Below, piece by piece: positions 1-6,398 of a stretch of DNA of 7,834 bases (position 1 is the first letter of the stretch; each line of letters starts with the position of its first letter). Source of the DNA: Rickettsiales bacterium (GTDB lineage: Bacteria; Pseudomonadota; Alphaproteobacteria; Rickettsiales; Anaplasmataceae). Location: NCBI GenBank assembly GCA_031286185.1, contig JAITUS010000035.1, positions 1 through 7,834 on the forward strand, written 5' to 3'. The position numbers and the translations under genes were made by a program. The notes under the pieces were generated by a model. That model saw only the letters and a program-made list of their open reading frames with translations. It did no database searches and was not told the origin of the DNA.

Positions 1-2
1 AT

Positions 3-86
3 CGTGAAAAAGAACTGCTAATCAAGTGCTATTTGCTCAATAAATTTACTGACATTGGCATGGCTAAGTTTGAAATGGTTACATGA
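3..86 (+). CDS. 3' end of an unidentified upstream reading frame (partial)
   Basis: An open frame enters from the left edge and runs 27 codons to a TGA at 84-86. The peptide ends in LLNKFTDIGMAKFEMVT, which looks like ordinary protein in composition. I do not recognise the family. Its position just upstream of a phage terminase relic makes a phage WO gene possible, but that is inference. The stretch is too short to rule out a chance open frame, and the start lies outside the window. Confidence 0.3.
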   Translation, partial: REKELLIKCYLLNKFTDIGMAKFEMVT

Positions 87-131
87 ATTTGTCATAAATC
101 ACCACAGCATAAGTTGCCGTGCAACAAAGCC

Positions 132-182
132 ATTCCAGTGTCAAGCGCTGGAATGACAAAAAAAGGAGGCACTGGGATGACA
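132..182. repeat. Wolbachia-type palindromic repeat at the head of the terminase relic
   Basis: Bases 132-154 form a hairpin: attccagtg, a five-base loop, then cgctggaat, giving a 9-base stem with one G-T wobble. A related half-copy (cactgggatgaca) follows at 170-182. The same core occurs at 3284-3306 with a perfect stem. The repeat lies just before the first codons that look like terminase, so the native 5' end and ribosome binding site of that gene have probably been replaced by repeat DNA. Confidence 0.75.
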
Positions 183-200
183 GGAGGGGGCTCTACTTTC

Positions 201-1732
201 ATGACACCATTTGTTGTGCAAATTACCTTTAAAAATATACGCTTCAACCACACTCACTTAAATCATGAACAGAATCAACTTTTAGAATTCATCGAACTAT
301 GCTTTCAAACGGTGATGCCGGGGTATAAGTATAACAATTATTAGTATATAAAAGTCATAGCAGACAGGCTGGAAGCGGCAAGTGCCAGTGAAGTGAGGCG
401 CATAATATTCAATATGCCTCCACGCTCGATGAAATCCATGTGCGTCAGTGTTGCATGGCCTGCATGGATACTGGGGAATCAACCAACCGCGAGAATAATA
501 GTTGCAAGCTATTCTCAGCGGCTTAGCGAAAAGCACTCACTCGACACAAGGTGTATAATGCAGTCTAGTTGGTATAGAGAGCTATTTCCAGAAGTAGAAC
601 TATCCAAAGAACAAAACACCAAATACAAATTTCAAACAGTGCAGAGAGGATATAGAATCGCAACATCTGTTGGTGGAACATTAACCGGCGAAGGTGGTGA
701 TTTCATTATTGTGGATGACCCACTAAGTCCCGCCCAAGCTTTGAGCGAAACGCTTAGAAAACGTGCTACAAACTGGTTTGATCAAACTTTAGTAAGCAGG
801 CTCAATGATAGAAAAAAGGAGTAATTGTTCTTGTGATGCACAGGCTGCATCAGGGAGACTTAACCGGACACCTTCTCTCCAAACCAAAAAACATATGGCA
901 TCATATTTGTTTGCCAATAATATCTGAAAATTAAAGAGACTATCTACTCAATTAAAAAGCCAGCGCACCCTGTTCCTGTCATCCAAGTAACTGCAACCAG
1001 GCGATTGTACAATGAAAGCTGGATCCCAGCATCATGCGCTGCACCCGCAGTGATATTATACTCAAGAGAAGAAGGTCAGTTGTTATATCCTTTTATGGAG
1101 GGAAAGAAGAAGTTGAGATGATAAAGGCTGAGCTTGAGAGCTATGCTTTTGCTGCGCAATATCAACAAAATCCTCTGCCACTTTCAAGTGGTATAATCAA
1201 ACGAGAGTGGCTGAAGCGCTATAGAAATTTTCCTGACGATCTCTCGCATGTAACACAAAGTTGGGACACTGCGGTTTCAACAAGCAACTTTAGCAACTTC
1301 AGCGTCTGCACCACCTGGGCAAAAGTGGGCAATAAATTCTATTTACTCGATGTATACCGTGCAAAGCTCGAGTACCCAAAACTTAAAGAGCAAGTTTTGT
1401 CCTTAGCAGCAAGATGGGCACCACACGCAATTTTAATTGAAGTAAAAACAAGTGGTCAACAATTGGTGCAAGAGCTAAAAGCAAGCAGTGATTTACCCGT
1501 TATTGAAATAGTACCACATGATGATAAACTCGCCCGATTCCACCAGATTGTCCCGACTATAGAGTCTGGAAAAGTTTTTCTGCCGCACCAGGCGATATGG
1601 CTCAATGACTTTGAGTATGAAATTTTAATGTTCCCAGAAACTCGCCACGAAGACCAAGTGGATAGTACCATGCAATATCTGCAGTGGATGAGAGAAAGTA
1701 TCTCTCAGGTTGCAGCTATACGAACATTGTGA
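201..1732 (+). pseudogene. phage WO-type terminase large subunit, broken by a stop and three frameshifts
   Basis: In an intact phage this protein is the DNA-packaging motor: an ATPase followed by a nuclease that cuts concatemers. Visible motifs in order are a P-loop variant PPRSMKS (417-437), the conserved SVGGTLTGEGGD segment, Walker B DFIIVDD (699-719), then the nuclease domain with WDTA (1262-1273), EVKTSG (from 1439) and HEDQVD (1646-1663). Lesions: an amber codon at 342-344 inside an otherwise continuous frame; loss of one A in the A-run at 812-817, after which GVIVLVMHRLHQGDL continues in another frame; one extra base near 931-935; and a lost base near 1101-1108. An in-frame palindromic insert lies at about 961-1040. 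The longest unbroken piece is the nuclease half, ending at the TGA 1730-1732. Similarity to terminases clearly starts by about 255; the start at 201 is only the nearest ATG, in repeat-derived DNA. A functional protein is very unlikely, and no other phage structural gene is visible. Confidence 0.9.
961..1040. repeat. palindromic insert inside the terminase relic, open in the gene's frame
   Basis: The ends cagcgca (961-967) and tgcgctg (1034-1040) are perfect inverted repeats, and a 10-base palindrome attgtacaat lies at 1004-1013. The segment also holds tgtcatcc and tggatccca, pieces shared with the repeat at 3190-3312. It reads as about 27 extra codons (PVPVIQVTATRRLYNESWIP and flanks) between ETIYSIKK and LYSREEGQLLYP. 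In related terminases I expect these two blocks to be close together. Protein-coding palindromic repeats are known from Rickettsia and Wolbachia; assigning this one to such a family is inference. Confidence 0.6.
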
Positions 1733-1757
1733 TTTGTAGGTAATTTGCATGGTAGGT

Positions 1758-1769
1758 GGTGTCATTCCA
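1758..1769. repeat. possible fragment of the palindromic repeat family
   Basis: The 12 bases ggtgtcattcca match the outer end of the right arm of the repeat at 3190-3312, read on the opposite strand. It sits in the 81-base gap between the terminase relic and the convergent phosphatase gene. No partner arm is visible, so this is at most a truncated copy. Confidence 0.3.
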
Positions 1770-1813
1770 TATACCCTGATATAAAGTAGTTAGTTATACT
1801 AGCCTAAAGTAAG

Positions 1814-3079
1814 TCAGTCGTAGCCTGAGTTTGTTTTAAGCTCAAAGTCTTCCGTTAGCTGTGTAGAATACATTTCCTGATTATCTTGATTATAGAAAGT
1901 AAATTCGTGATCATCTAAGTTTAATATTGTAAAACCGAAGCCAAAAAAGTTTCTAACTTCATGTGCTAAGTAATTTTTGCCGTTTGAGTAACTAAATTCT
2001 ACATTTTGATAAGTAGGTTCCTGATCTTGAGCGTGTAATAGTGCACCACCGTTTCCGACTATAATCTGGTCTGGGACATTATCCATTAATAAGATCTGAG
2101 CTATATGAATATGGCCGGAAACTATGGTAGTGACATTGCTTGGAAATTTATCCCCAAAAGCTTCAATTTGTGTAAGATTGCCATGACTTTTTAATGTCAA
2201 AAGTTCTTTTTTTGGAGATCTCCAAAGCGGTCTGTGAGTTAAAAACCACGTGGGTTTGTTAAAACTATCTTGTGTTAGTTTGTTAAATTGCTTCTCAAAA
2301 GCATCAATTGTACTTTGAGTTGTGAAAATATCTTCACCAGACGAAGAGTCGAAGGTAAAAAATCTCATCGGTCCAATGTCTAAAGACCAGCTAGGGACGA
2401 AATTTTCACATTTTTCAGATGAAAAGGGGTATGGATCTAGATATCTAAACCATCCTTCATGAGCTCTGTCACAACTTTCATGGTTTCCCCTGACAAAGAG
2501 AAAAGAAGATTGTGATAGAATATCCTTTGCAGGTTTAAGCCAATCAGCGTACCAAGCTTCTTTATTGTACCCATAAATATTGCCGCACTTTTGTTCATTT
2601 CTACATTTTGTTTTTCTGTAATGATAATCGCCAACGTGGATAATTAGGTCCGGTTTATGGAAGGCAATAGAATCTAAGTTTTTTTTTAAAGGCCAACTAT
2701 CTGCCGAATTACATTCCTGTTGAAATAATGCATTTATTCTGCAGCCCGTATCACCAATAAAAGCAATTTTGCTAATCTTTTCTGGTAGTGTGGGAACCTG
2801 TATATTGTCAATACTAATGTTTTTAGCACTCATTTCTGCTGTCAGTTCACAAACTGTTTCGGTGTGATCACCATTGTTAATTGAGCTGCGACTTAGCATT
2901 TCTATTTCCTCGCCGTCGACATGAACAATGGGACAAGTATCATTATCTATAATTGCACGCACACTTAATTTATTTTCCGGAATAACTTGAGACCATGTGT
3001 ATAATATCTGTGCATGGATAGAATGAAAGTTGGTTATAAGAGATAAGGTTAAAAAAATAAAGATATTAGCTATATTCAT
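1814..3079 (-). CDS. secreted purple-acid-phosphatase-like metallophosphoesterase
   Basis: A 421-residue protein of the calcineurin-like metallophosphoesterase fold, probably a phosphomonoesterase with two metal ions. The first ~23 residues form a signal peptide (hydrophobic IFIFLTLSLI, then SIHA before Q24). All five blocks typical of purple acid phosphatases are present: GDTG (109-112), GDYHY (150-154), GNHE (198-201), FLTH (279-282, usually VxxH) and GHIH (322-325). These give the expected ligands D110, D151, Y154, N199, H282, H323 and H325. Eight cysteines lie outside the signal peptide (49, 77, 113, 123, 159, 165, 203, 224), an even number that suits disulfides in an exported protein. 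The start is the only ATG giving a signal peptide; no strong ribosome binding site is seen. The frame is intact. It is a lone gene, convergent with the phage relic and separated by repeats from tRNA-Leu, so its context says little. Substrate unknown: phosphate scavenging or action on host phosphoproteins or nucleotides are both possible. Confidence 0.85.
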   Translation of the reverse strand: MNIANIFIFLTLSLITNFHSIHAQILYTWSQVIPENKLSVRAIIDNDTCPIVHVDGEEIEMLSRSSINNGDHTETVCELTAEMSAKNISIDNIQVPTLPEKISKIAFIGDTGCRINALFQQECNSADSWPLKKNLDSIAFHKPDLIIHVGDYHYRKTKCRNEQKCGNIYGYNKEAWYADWLKPAKDILSQSSFLFVRGNHESCDRAHEGWFRYLDPYPFSSEKCENFVPSWSLDIGPMRFFTFDSSSGEDIFTTQSTIDAFEKQFNKLTQDSFNKPTWFLTHRPLWRSPKKELLTLKSHGNLTQIEAFGDKFPSNVTTIVSGHIHIAQILLMDNVPDQIIVGNGGALLHAQDQEPTYQNVEFSYSNGKNYLAHEVRNFFGFGFTILNLDDHEFTFYNQDNQEMYSTQLTEDFELKTNSGYD

Positions 3080-3104
3080 TTGTATAAAAACCTAAGTTTA
3101 AAAT

Positions 3105-3352
3105 GTATCCGTTCAGCGGGGTGACAAAATAGGGTGGACAAGGTAACATAAAAAGATAACCATGGAGTAAAAGTAAGTTTACAACAAAGGGTGTCATCCC
3201 AGTGCCTAGACACCGGGATCCAGCAAAATTGATTGTAAACAAGTGTACTATACAGCATTTTAAATGAAACTACCAAAAACTGGATTCCAGTGTCAAGCAC
3301 TGGAATGACACCACTTTTGCTTCAATATTCACCACGCCCCTGAATGGATACC
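3105..3352. repeat. nested inverted-repeat block upstream of the phosphatase gene
   Basis: The outer arms are imperfect: gtatccgttcagcgggg at 3105-3121 and its near reverse complement at 3337-3351 (one substitution and one extra base). Inside them lies the tighter element at 3190-3312. No convincing gene lies in the block; open frames here are translations of repeat DNA. The outer arms may be the ends of an older mobile element into which the inner one landed. Confidence 0.5.
3190..3312. repeat. 123-base palindromic element with ~33-base terminal inverted repeats
   Basis: The left arm (3190-3223) starts ggtgtcatcccagtgc; the right arm (3280-3312), reverse-complemented, starts ggtgtcattccagtgc. 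The arms pair along nearly their whole length with a few mismatches and one indel. The right arm also folds on itself: attccagtg (3284-3292), a five-base loop, and cactggaat (3298-3306), a perfect 9-base stem. It is the same family as the copy at 132-182. No transposase is encoded, so it would be a passively moved element. Confidence 0.75.
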
Positions 3353-3406
3353 TTAAAATTAGCGACACAATCATCTTAAATAATTGAAGTTCATAATCAC
3401 AAAATT

Positions 3407-3515
3407 AGATCTCTTGCATAGTCCGCTTTCTGATTTTGTGTCAAAACTTGCTTGCGCTTCTCCCAAGTATTCTGTGTGTCTCCTAAAAATTCCTTACCAT
3501 TAATGCAAGAGATCT
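3407..3515. mobile_element. 109-base MITE-like element with perfect 13-base terminal inverted repeats
   Basis: agatctcttgcat at 3407-3419 is matched exactly by its reverse complement at 3503-3515. The trinucleotide att flanks both outer ends (3404-3406 and 3516-3518), which could be a target duplication. The interior has no useful open frame. This is the architecture of a miniature inverted-repeat element or an internally deleted insertion sequence. The parent element is not identified, and three flanking bases alone are weak evidence. Confidence 0.55.
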
Positions 3516-3564
3516 ATTCATAACAGAATTATACAGACAATTTATAAATTATCCTAGTATCAGA

Positions 3565-3593
3565 TTGACACTTTGGATGAAGAATCCTAAAAT
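3565..3593 (+). promoter_or_regulatory. sigma-70 promoter for tRNA-Leu and possibly ribA-virB
   Basis: A perfect -35 box TTGACA (3565-3570) is followed after exactly 17 bases by TAAAAT (3588-3593), five of six matches to the -10 consensus. Transcription would start near 3600, about 37 bases before the mature 5' end of the tRNA. It lies just downstream of the MITE-like element and is the best promoter in the window. No other strong promoter is seen before virB10, so it may serve the downstream genes too; that part is inference. Confidence 0.75.
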
Positions 3594-3636
3594 GATTAAG
3601 TAATTTAAAATAATTATATAAAAACTAGAATAAAAT

Positions 3637-3724
3637 GCGGTCGTGGTGGAATTGGTAGACACGCAGCGTTGAGGTCGCTGTGGCTCATAAGGCCTTGGAA
3701 GTTCAAGTCTTCTCGGCCGCACCA
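3637..3724 (+). tRNA. tRNA-Leu, anticodon GAG
   Basis: The full cloverleaf can be drawn. The acceptor stem is gcggtcg (3637-3643) with cggccgc (3714-3720, one G-U pair), discriminator A at 3721 and an encoded CCA at 3722-3724. The anticodon stem is cagcg/cgctg (3664-3668, 3676-3680) around the loop ttgaggt, giving anticodon GAG at 3671-3673, which reads CUC and CUU. A long variable arm (tggc ... gcct) marks it as a class II tRNA. The T arm (3697-3713) carries the ttcaagt loop. Its 3' end is only 30 bases from the ribA ATG, and a ribA-frame open stretch overlaps its 3' half. Confidence 0.97.
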
Positions 3725-3754
3725 AACTTCTTGTCGTTATTTGATGTGGGTAAA

Positions 3755-4837
3755 ATGTTAATAGGAAATCAAGGTAAAAATAAAGTAGAGAGGGCCATCA
3801 GTGAAATCAGGCGTGGTCTGCCAATTGTAATATATGGTGAAAGTAATTATCTATTGTTTGCTGCTGCTGAAACTTTAGAGAGGGATTCATTTGATCAGTA
3901 TAAGCTCATATCAGACAATCTATGTGTCACTTTAACTTCAAGTAAGGTACAGTATACGTTCCAAAATGAGGAAAATGGCAGCAAACGCTTACCGGTAAAC
4001 AACTTTAATGAGCTACTTTATTTAGTAAACTGTTCAACAGAAGATAGCACGAAAGAATTGCGGCGTTCAAAGACGATAGATAAATGTGCTACTACTTTGC
4101 TTAAATTCTCAGAATTATTGCCATACGCATTAGTAATCGATATGACTTTTAAAGATAAGAATGAGATGCGAGATTGGTGTGAGAAAAATGACGTCATTTC
4201 GCTGGACACATCATTCATAAACGATTTTCAACGAAACCAGGGTTTATATGAAGTGTGCAAAACATCACTATTTTTGAAGCAGACTCAAGAAGTAAATATC
4301 ATATCTTATAGAACCAAAAGTGGCGGGAGGGAACATTATGCAATTATTATTGGCAATCCAAATGAAGATGGTGACCCGTTAGTGAGGATTCATTCTTCAT
4401 GCTATACAGGCGATTTATTAGACAGCTTATCGTGCGATTGCAGGAGCCAATTACATCAAGCAATCCAAATAATGGCTGACTCTAGCGGTGGCATTATATT
4501 ATACCTTATGCAGGATGGCAGGGGCATTGGTTTAACTAATAAGTTAAGGGCGTATGATATGCAAAGAAAATATAACCTCGATACTGTGGATGCAAATAGA
4601 ATATTGGGTTTTGAAGATGATGAAAGGGATTTTACCGTTGCAGCTGAAATGCTCAAGAAATTAGGCGTCAAGAAAGTCCAATTACTTACAAATAACGGTA
4701 GAAAGTTATCAGAGTTAAAAAACAGTGGTATAGAGGTTACAAGGTGTCTACCACTTATTATGGAGCGTAATCGGTATAATGGTTCATATATGGAGACAAA
4801 ATTTGGCAAGCTAGGCCACAAGTTAAGGGTTTTTTAG
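3755..4837 (+). CDS. ribA: GTP cyclohydrolase II with RibB-like N-terminal region
   Basis: The enzyme opens GTP to 2,5-diamino-6-ribosylamino-4-pyrimidinone 5'-phosphate, formate and pyrophosphate, the first committed step of riboflavin synthesis in the cytoplasm. With the start at 3755 it has 360 residues. The C-terminal ~200 residues are a complete GTP cyclohydrolase II: zinc cysteines C216, C227 and C229 in RIHSSCYTGDLLDSLSCDC, the QDGRGIGL loop (253-260), and Y267, D289 and R291, which line up with E. coli Y105, D126 and R128. The N-terminal ~150 residues resemble the start of DHBP synthase (VERAISEIRRGLPIVIYGES) but lack its acidic DDEDRENEGD active-site loop, so this half is probably not catalytic. 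The frame stays open upstream to a GTG at 3680, but that lies inside tRNA-Leu; ATG 3755 is the first ATG clear of the tRNA, with only a weak ribosome binding site. virB8 follows after 71 bases. Co-regulation of ribA with the vir genes has been described in the Brugia malayi Wolbachia. Confidence 0.93.
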   Translation: MLIGNQGKNKVERAISEIRRGLPIVIYGESNYLLFAAAETLERDSFDQYKLISDNLCVTLTSSKVQYTFQNEENGSKRLPVNNFNELLYLVNCSTEDSTKELRRSKTIDKCATTLLKFSELLPYALVIDMTFKDKNEMRDWCEKNDVISLDTSFINDFQRNQGLYEVCKTSLFLKQTQEVNIISYRTKSGGREHYAIIIGNPNEDGDPLVRIHSSCYTGDLLDSLSCDCRSQLHQAIQIMADSSGGIILYLMQDGRGIGLTNKLRAYDMQRKYNLDTVDANRILGFEDDERDFTVAAEMLKKLGVKKVQLLTNNGRKLSELKNSGIEVTRCLPLIMERNRYNGSYMETKFGKLGHKLRVF

Positions 4838-4842
4838 CTTTT

Positions 4843-4871
4843 TTGTTGTAACTACTTTGTTGATTTACTAT
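4843..4871 (+). promoter_or_regulatory. weak candidate promoter before virB8
   Basis: TTGTTG (4843-4848) and TACTAT (4866-4871) are spaced by 17 bases, each matching four of six consensus positions, about 38 bases before the virB8 ATG. In such AT-rich DNA a match of this quality is expected often by chance. It is listed because the 71-base ribA-virB8 gap is the only place in the unit with room for an internal promoter. Confidence 0.25.
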
Positions 4872-4908
4872 GTTCGTTAATATTGGTTAAGGTTTTGAGA
4901 AAATTAAG

Positions 4909-5589
4909 ATGCTAAAGCTTTTCAAACAGAAAAATAATGAGTCGTTGGATAAGGATATAAATTGGAGTTCGAGTCGTCATAGCACAGTTGTTGCTCAGAG
5001 AAATACTTTACTTTTATTTACATTAATATTATTAGTAGCAATTTCTGTAAGCATATTGGCTATATTTAAAATTAGTACAAGTAGCACTATTGAACCATTT
5101 GTTATAGAAATTGAAAAAAAATCTGGAATAGTGCAATTGGTTGATCCTGTTACAGTAAAACAATATTCTGCGGATAAAGTACTAAACAACCATTTTATTG
5201 CAGAATATATAAAGGCAAGAGAGGTTTTTGATCAATATAACTACAACTATAACTATTACATAAAGGTGAGGTTATTTTCTTCACCCAATGTATATAATGA
5301 ATTTAGAAATTATATAAGTTCGCAGAACATGGATGATCTTTTTAATTTATATTCAGGTTTTGTTAAAAGTGAGTTTAAGATTCGCTCAATTCAGAGATTG
5401 TATGATGATACCTTTCAGGTGAGGTTTACTGTGGAATTTACACGAAAAGATGGAAGCTCTGTAAGAAAAAACAAGATAGTCATCATGTCGTATAAGTATG
5501 CATCACTTGAAATGAATGATCAGCAAAGATACGTTAATCCATTAGGATTTCAGGTTACTTCTTATAGGGTAGATGATGAACATGTGTAG
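4909..5589 (+). CDS. virB8: type IV secretion system protein VirB8
   Basis: VirB8 is a single-pass inner-membrane protein whose periplasmic domain dimerises and helps assemble the secretion channel with VirB9 and VirB10. At 226 residues it has the usual family length. A short cytoplasmic N-terminus is followed by one membrane helix at about 34-55 (LLLFTLILLVAISVSILAIF), then the periplasmic NTF2-like domain beginning near EPFVIEIEKKSGIVQLVDPV. The NPxG motif, which matters for VirB8 self-association, is present as NPLG (210-213) near the C-terminus. A tyrosine/asparagine run (YNYNYNYY, 110-117) is a local oddity. The start ATG is preceded by a weak purine stretch. The last codons overlap the start of virB9. 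A second VirB8 paralogue is usual elsewhere in Wolbachia genomes. Confidence 0.94.
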   Translation: MLKLFKQKNNESLDKDINWSSSRHSTVVAQRNTLLLFTLILLVAISVSILAIFKISTSSTIEPFVIEIEKKSGIVQLVDPVTVKQYSADKVLNNHFIAEYIKAREVFDQYNYNYNYYIKVRLFSSPNVYNEFRNYISSQNMDDLFNLYSGFVKSEFKIRSIQRLYDDTFQVRFTVEFTRKDGSSVRKNKIVIMSYKYASLEMNDQQRYVNPLGFQVTSYRVDDEHV

Positions 5590-6382
5590 AATATTGTTAG
5601 TTTTAGCTTTACTGATAAATAGCAGTTTAAGTGCAGCAGTTAATTACAATAAGCCTATTTCTGTAGATAGTAGAATAAAAACTTTTGTGTATAGCCCTAA
5701 CGAAGTATTCACAGTTATTTTTAGTCAAGGTTACTATTCTTATATTGAATTTGCAGAAGGAGAAAAGGTTAAAAACATTGCTGTTGGTGATGCGTCAAGT
5801 TGGAAAATTAGCCCTTATGACAATAAATTACTTATCATGCCGTTTGAAGTTAGTAGCCGCACTAACATGATTATTACAACCACCAAAAAGAGAAATTACA
5901 TTTTTGATTTAATCTCAAGACCAAACTACGATAAATACCCAGATACTGATACTGAGAAAATAAGTCACGATTATTCTGCTGAAAAAGATATATCTTATGT
6001 AGTACGTTTTTATTACCCTCAAGAGGAAGATGAATTTGATGTTGATTTAGATGAAGTATCAACGCCTACTCAAATGCAATATGTTGTAGACAAGCCAGAA
6101 GGAGTAATACAGGAAAATGACACGAAGTATGATTATACATATATTGATGCAGGTGTTAACACTGATATAATACCAATTGAGTTATTTGACGATGGCTATT
6201 TAACATATTTTAAATTTAGGGACAGTAACAAAATACCTCAGATTTTTACAGAAGAGGATAAAACTAAATTACCTTGTAAAAGACTGTTATTTGATGGTTA
6301 TGTTATAATAAAAGGGGTGCATAAGAAGTTGTTCATGCGTTATGAGAATAATGAAGTTGAAATTATAAATAGGTCACTTTAG
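5573..6382 (+). CDS. virB9: type IV secretion system protein VirB9
   Basis: VirB9 is a periplasmic, outer-membrane-associated subunit of the core complex, which it forms with VirB10 and, in many systems, VirB7. The protein has 269 residues, with a signal peptide of about 20 (CRILLVLALLINSSLSA). Two family domains are seen: N-terminal VDSRIKTFVYSPNEVFTVIF through GDASSWKI, TTTKKRNYIFDL (about 31-113), and C-terminal DAGVNTDIIPIELFDDGYLT to the end (about 192-269). They are joined by a linker with an acidic patch (EEDEFDVDLDE, 151-161). C235 is the only cysteine in the mature part, so a disulfide to a VirB7-like lipoprotein is possible but unshown. The start could be any of three ATGs (5573, 5576, 5582); all overlap virB8 by 8-17 bases, which suggests translational coupling. 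Confidence 0.94.
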   Translation: MMNMCRILLVLALLINSSLSAAVNYNKPISVDSRIKTFVYSPNEVFTVIFSQGYYSYIEFAEGEKVKNIAVGDASSWKISPYDNKLLIMPFEVSSRTNMIITTTKKRNYIFDLISRPNYDKYPDTDTEKISHDYSAEKDISYVVRFYYPQEEDEFDVDLDEVSTPTQMQYVVDKPEGVIQENDTKYDYTYIDAGVNTDIIPIELFDDGYLTYFKFRDSNKIPQIFTEEDKTKLPCKRLLFDGYVIIKGVHKKLFMRYENNEVEIINRSL

Positions 6383-6398
6383 CTGTGGTACATGTAAT

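Noticed and set aside
114..344. A 76-codon plus-strand frame as a separate gene
   Set aside because: Its first ~28 codons are translated palindromic repeat, and the rest is the terminase N-terminus up to the amber codon.
805..830. Programmed frameshifting of the terminase at the A-run
   Set aside because: A slippery run alone could suggest it, but two more shifts and an upstream amber codon show ordinary decay.
3076..3300. A 74-codon minus-strand frame upstream of the phosphatase
   Set aside because: It is translated repeat DNA (MLDTGIQF at the start, WIPVSRHWDD later come from the two arms), and it overlaps the phosphatase start by four bases without family resemblance.
3105..3515. CRISPR array
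   Set aside because: The repeats are inverted and of different kinds, not regularly spaced direct repeats, and no cas gene is near.
3594..3754. FMN riboswitch upstream of ribA
   Set aside because: The space before ribA is filled by tRNA-Leu; no conserved FMN aptamer segments are present.
4456..4821. A 121-codon minus-strand frame
   Set aside because: It lies opposite the most conserved part of ribA and has no recognisable motif, so it is a shadow of that gene. The same holds for the minus-strand frames within the terminase, virB8, virB9 and virB10.
4808..4844. Intrinsic terminator at the end of ribA
   Set aside because: aagcta (4808-4813) and tagctt (4835-4840) pair before a short T-run, but the stem is AT-rich, only six bases, with a 21-base loop. 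It is too weak to call.
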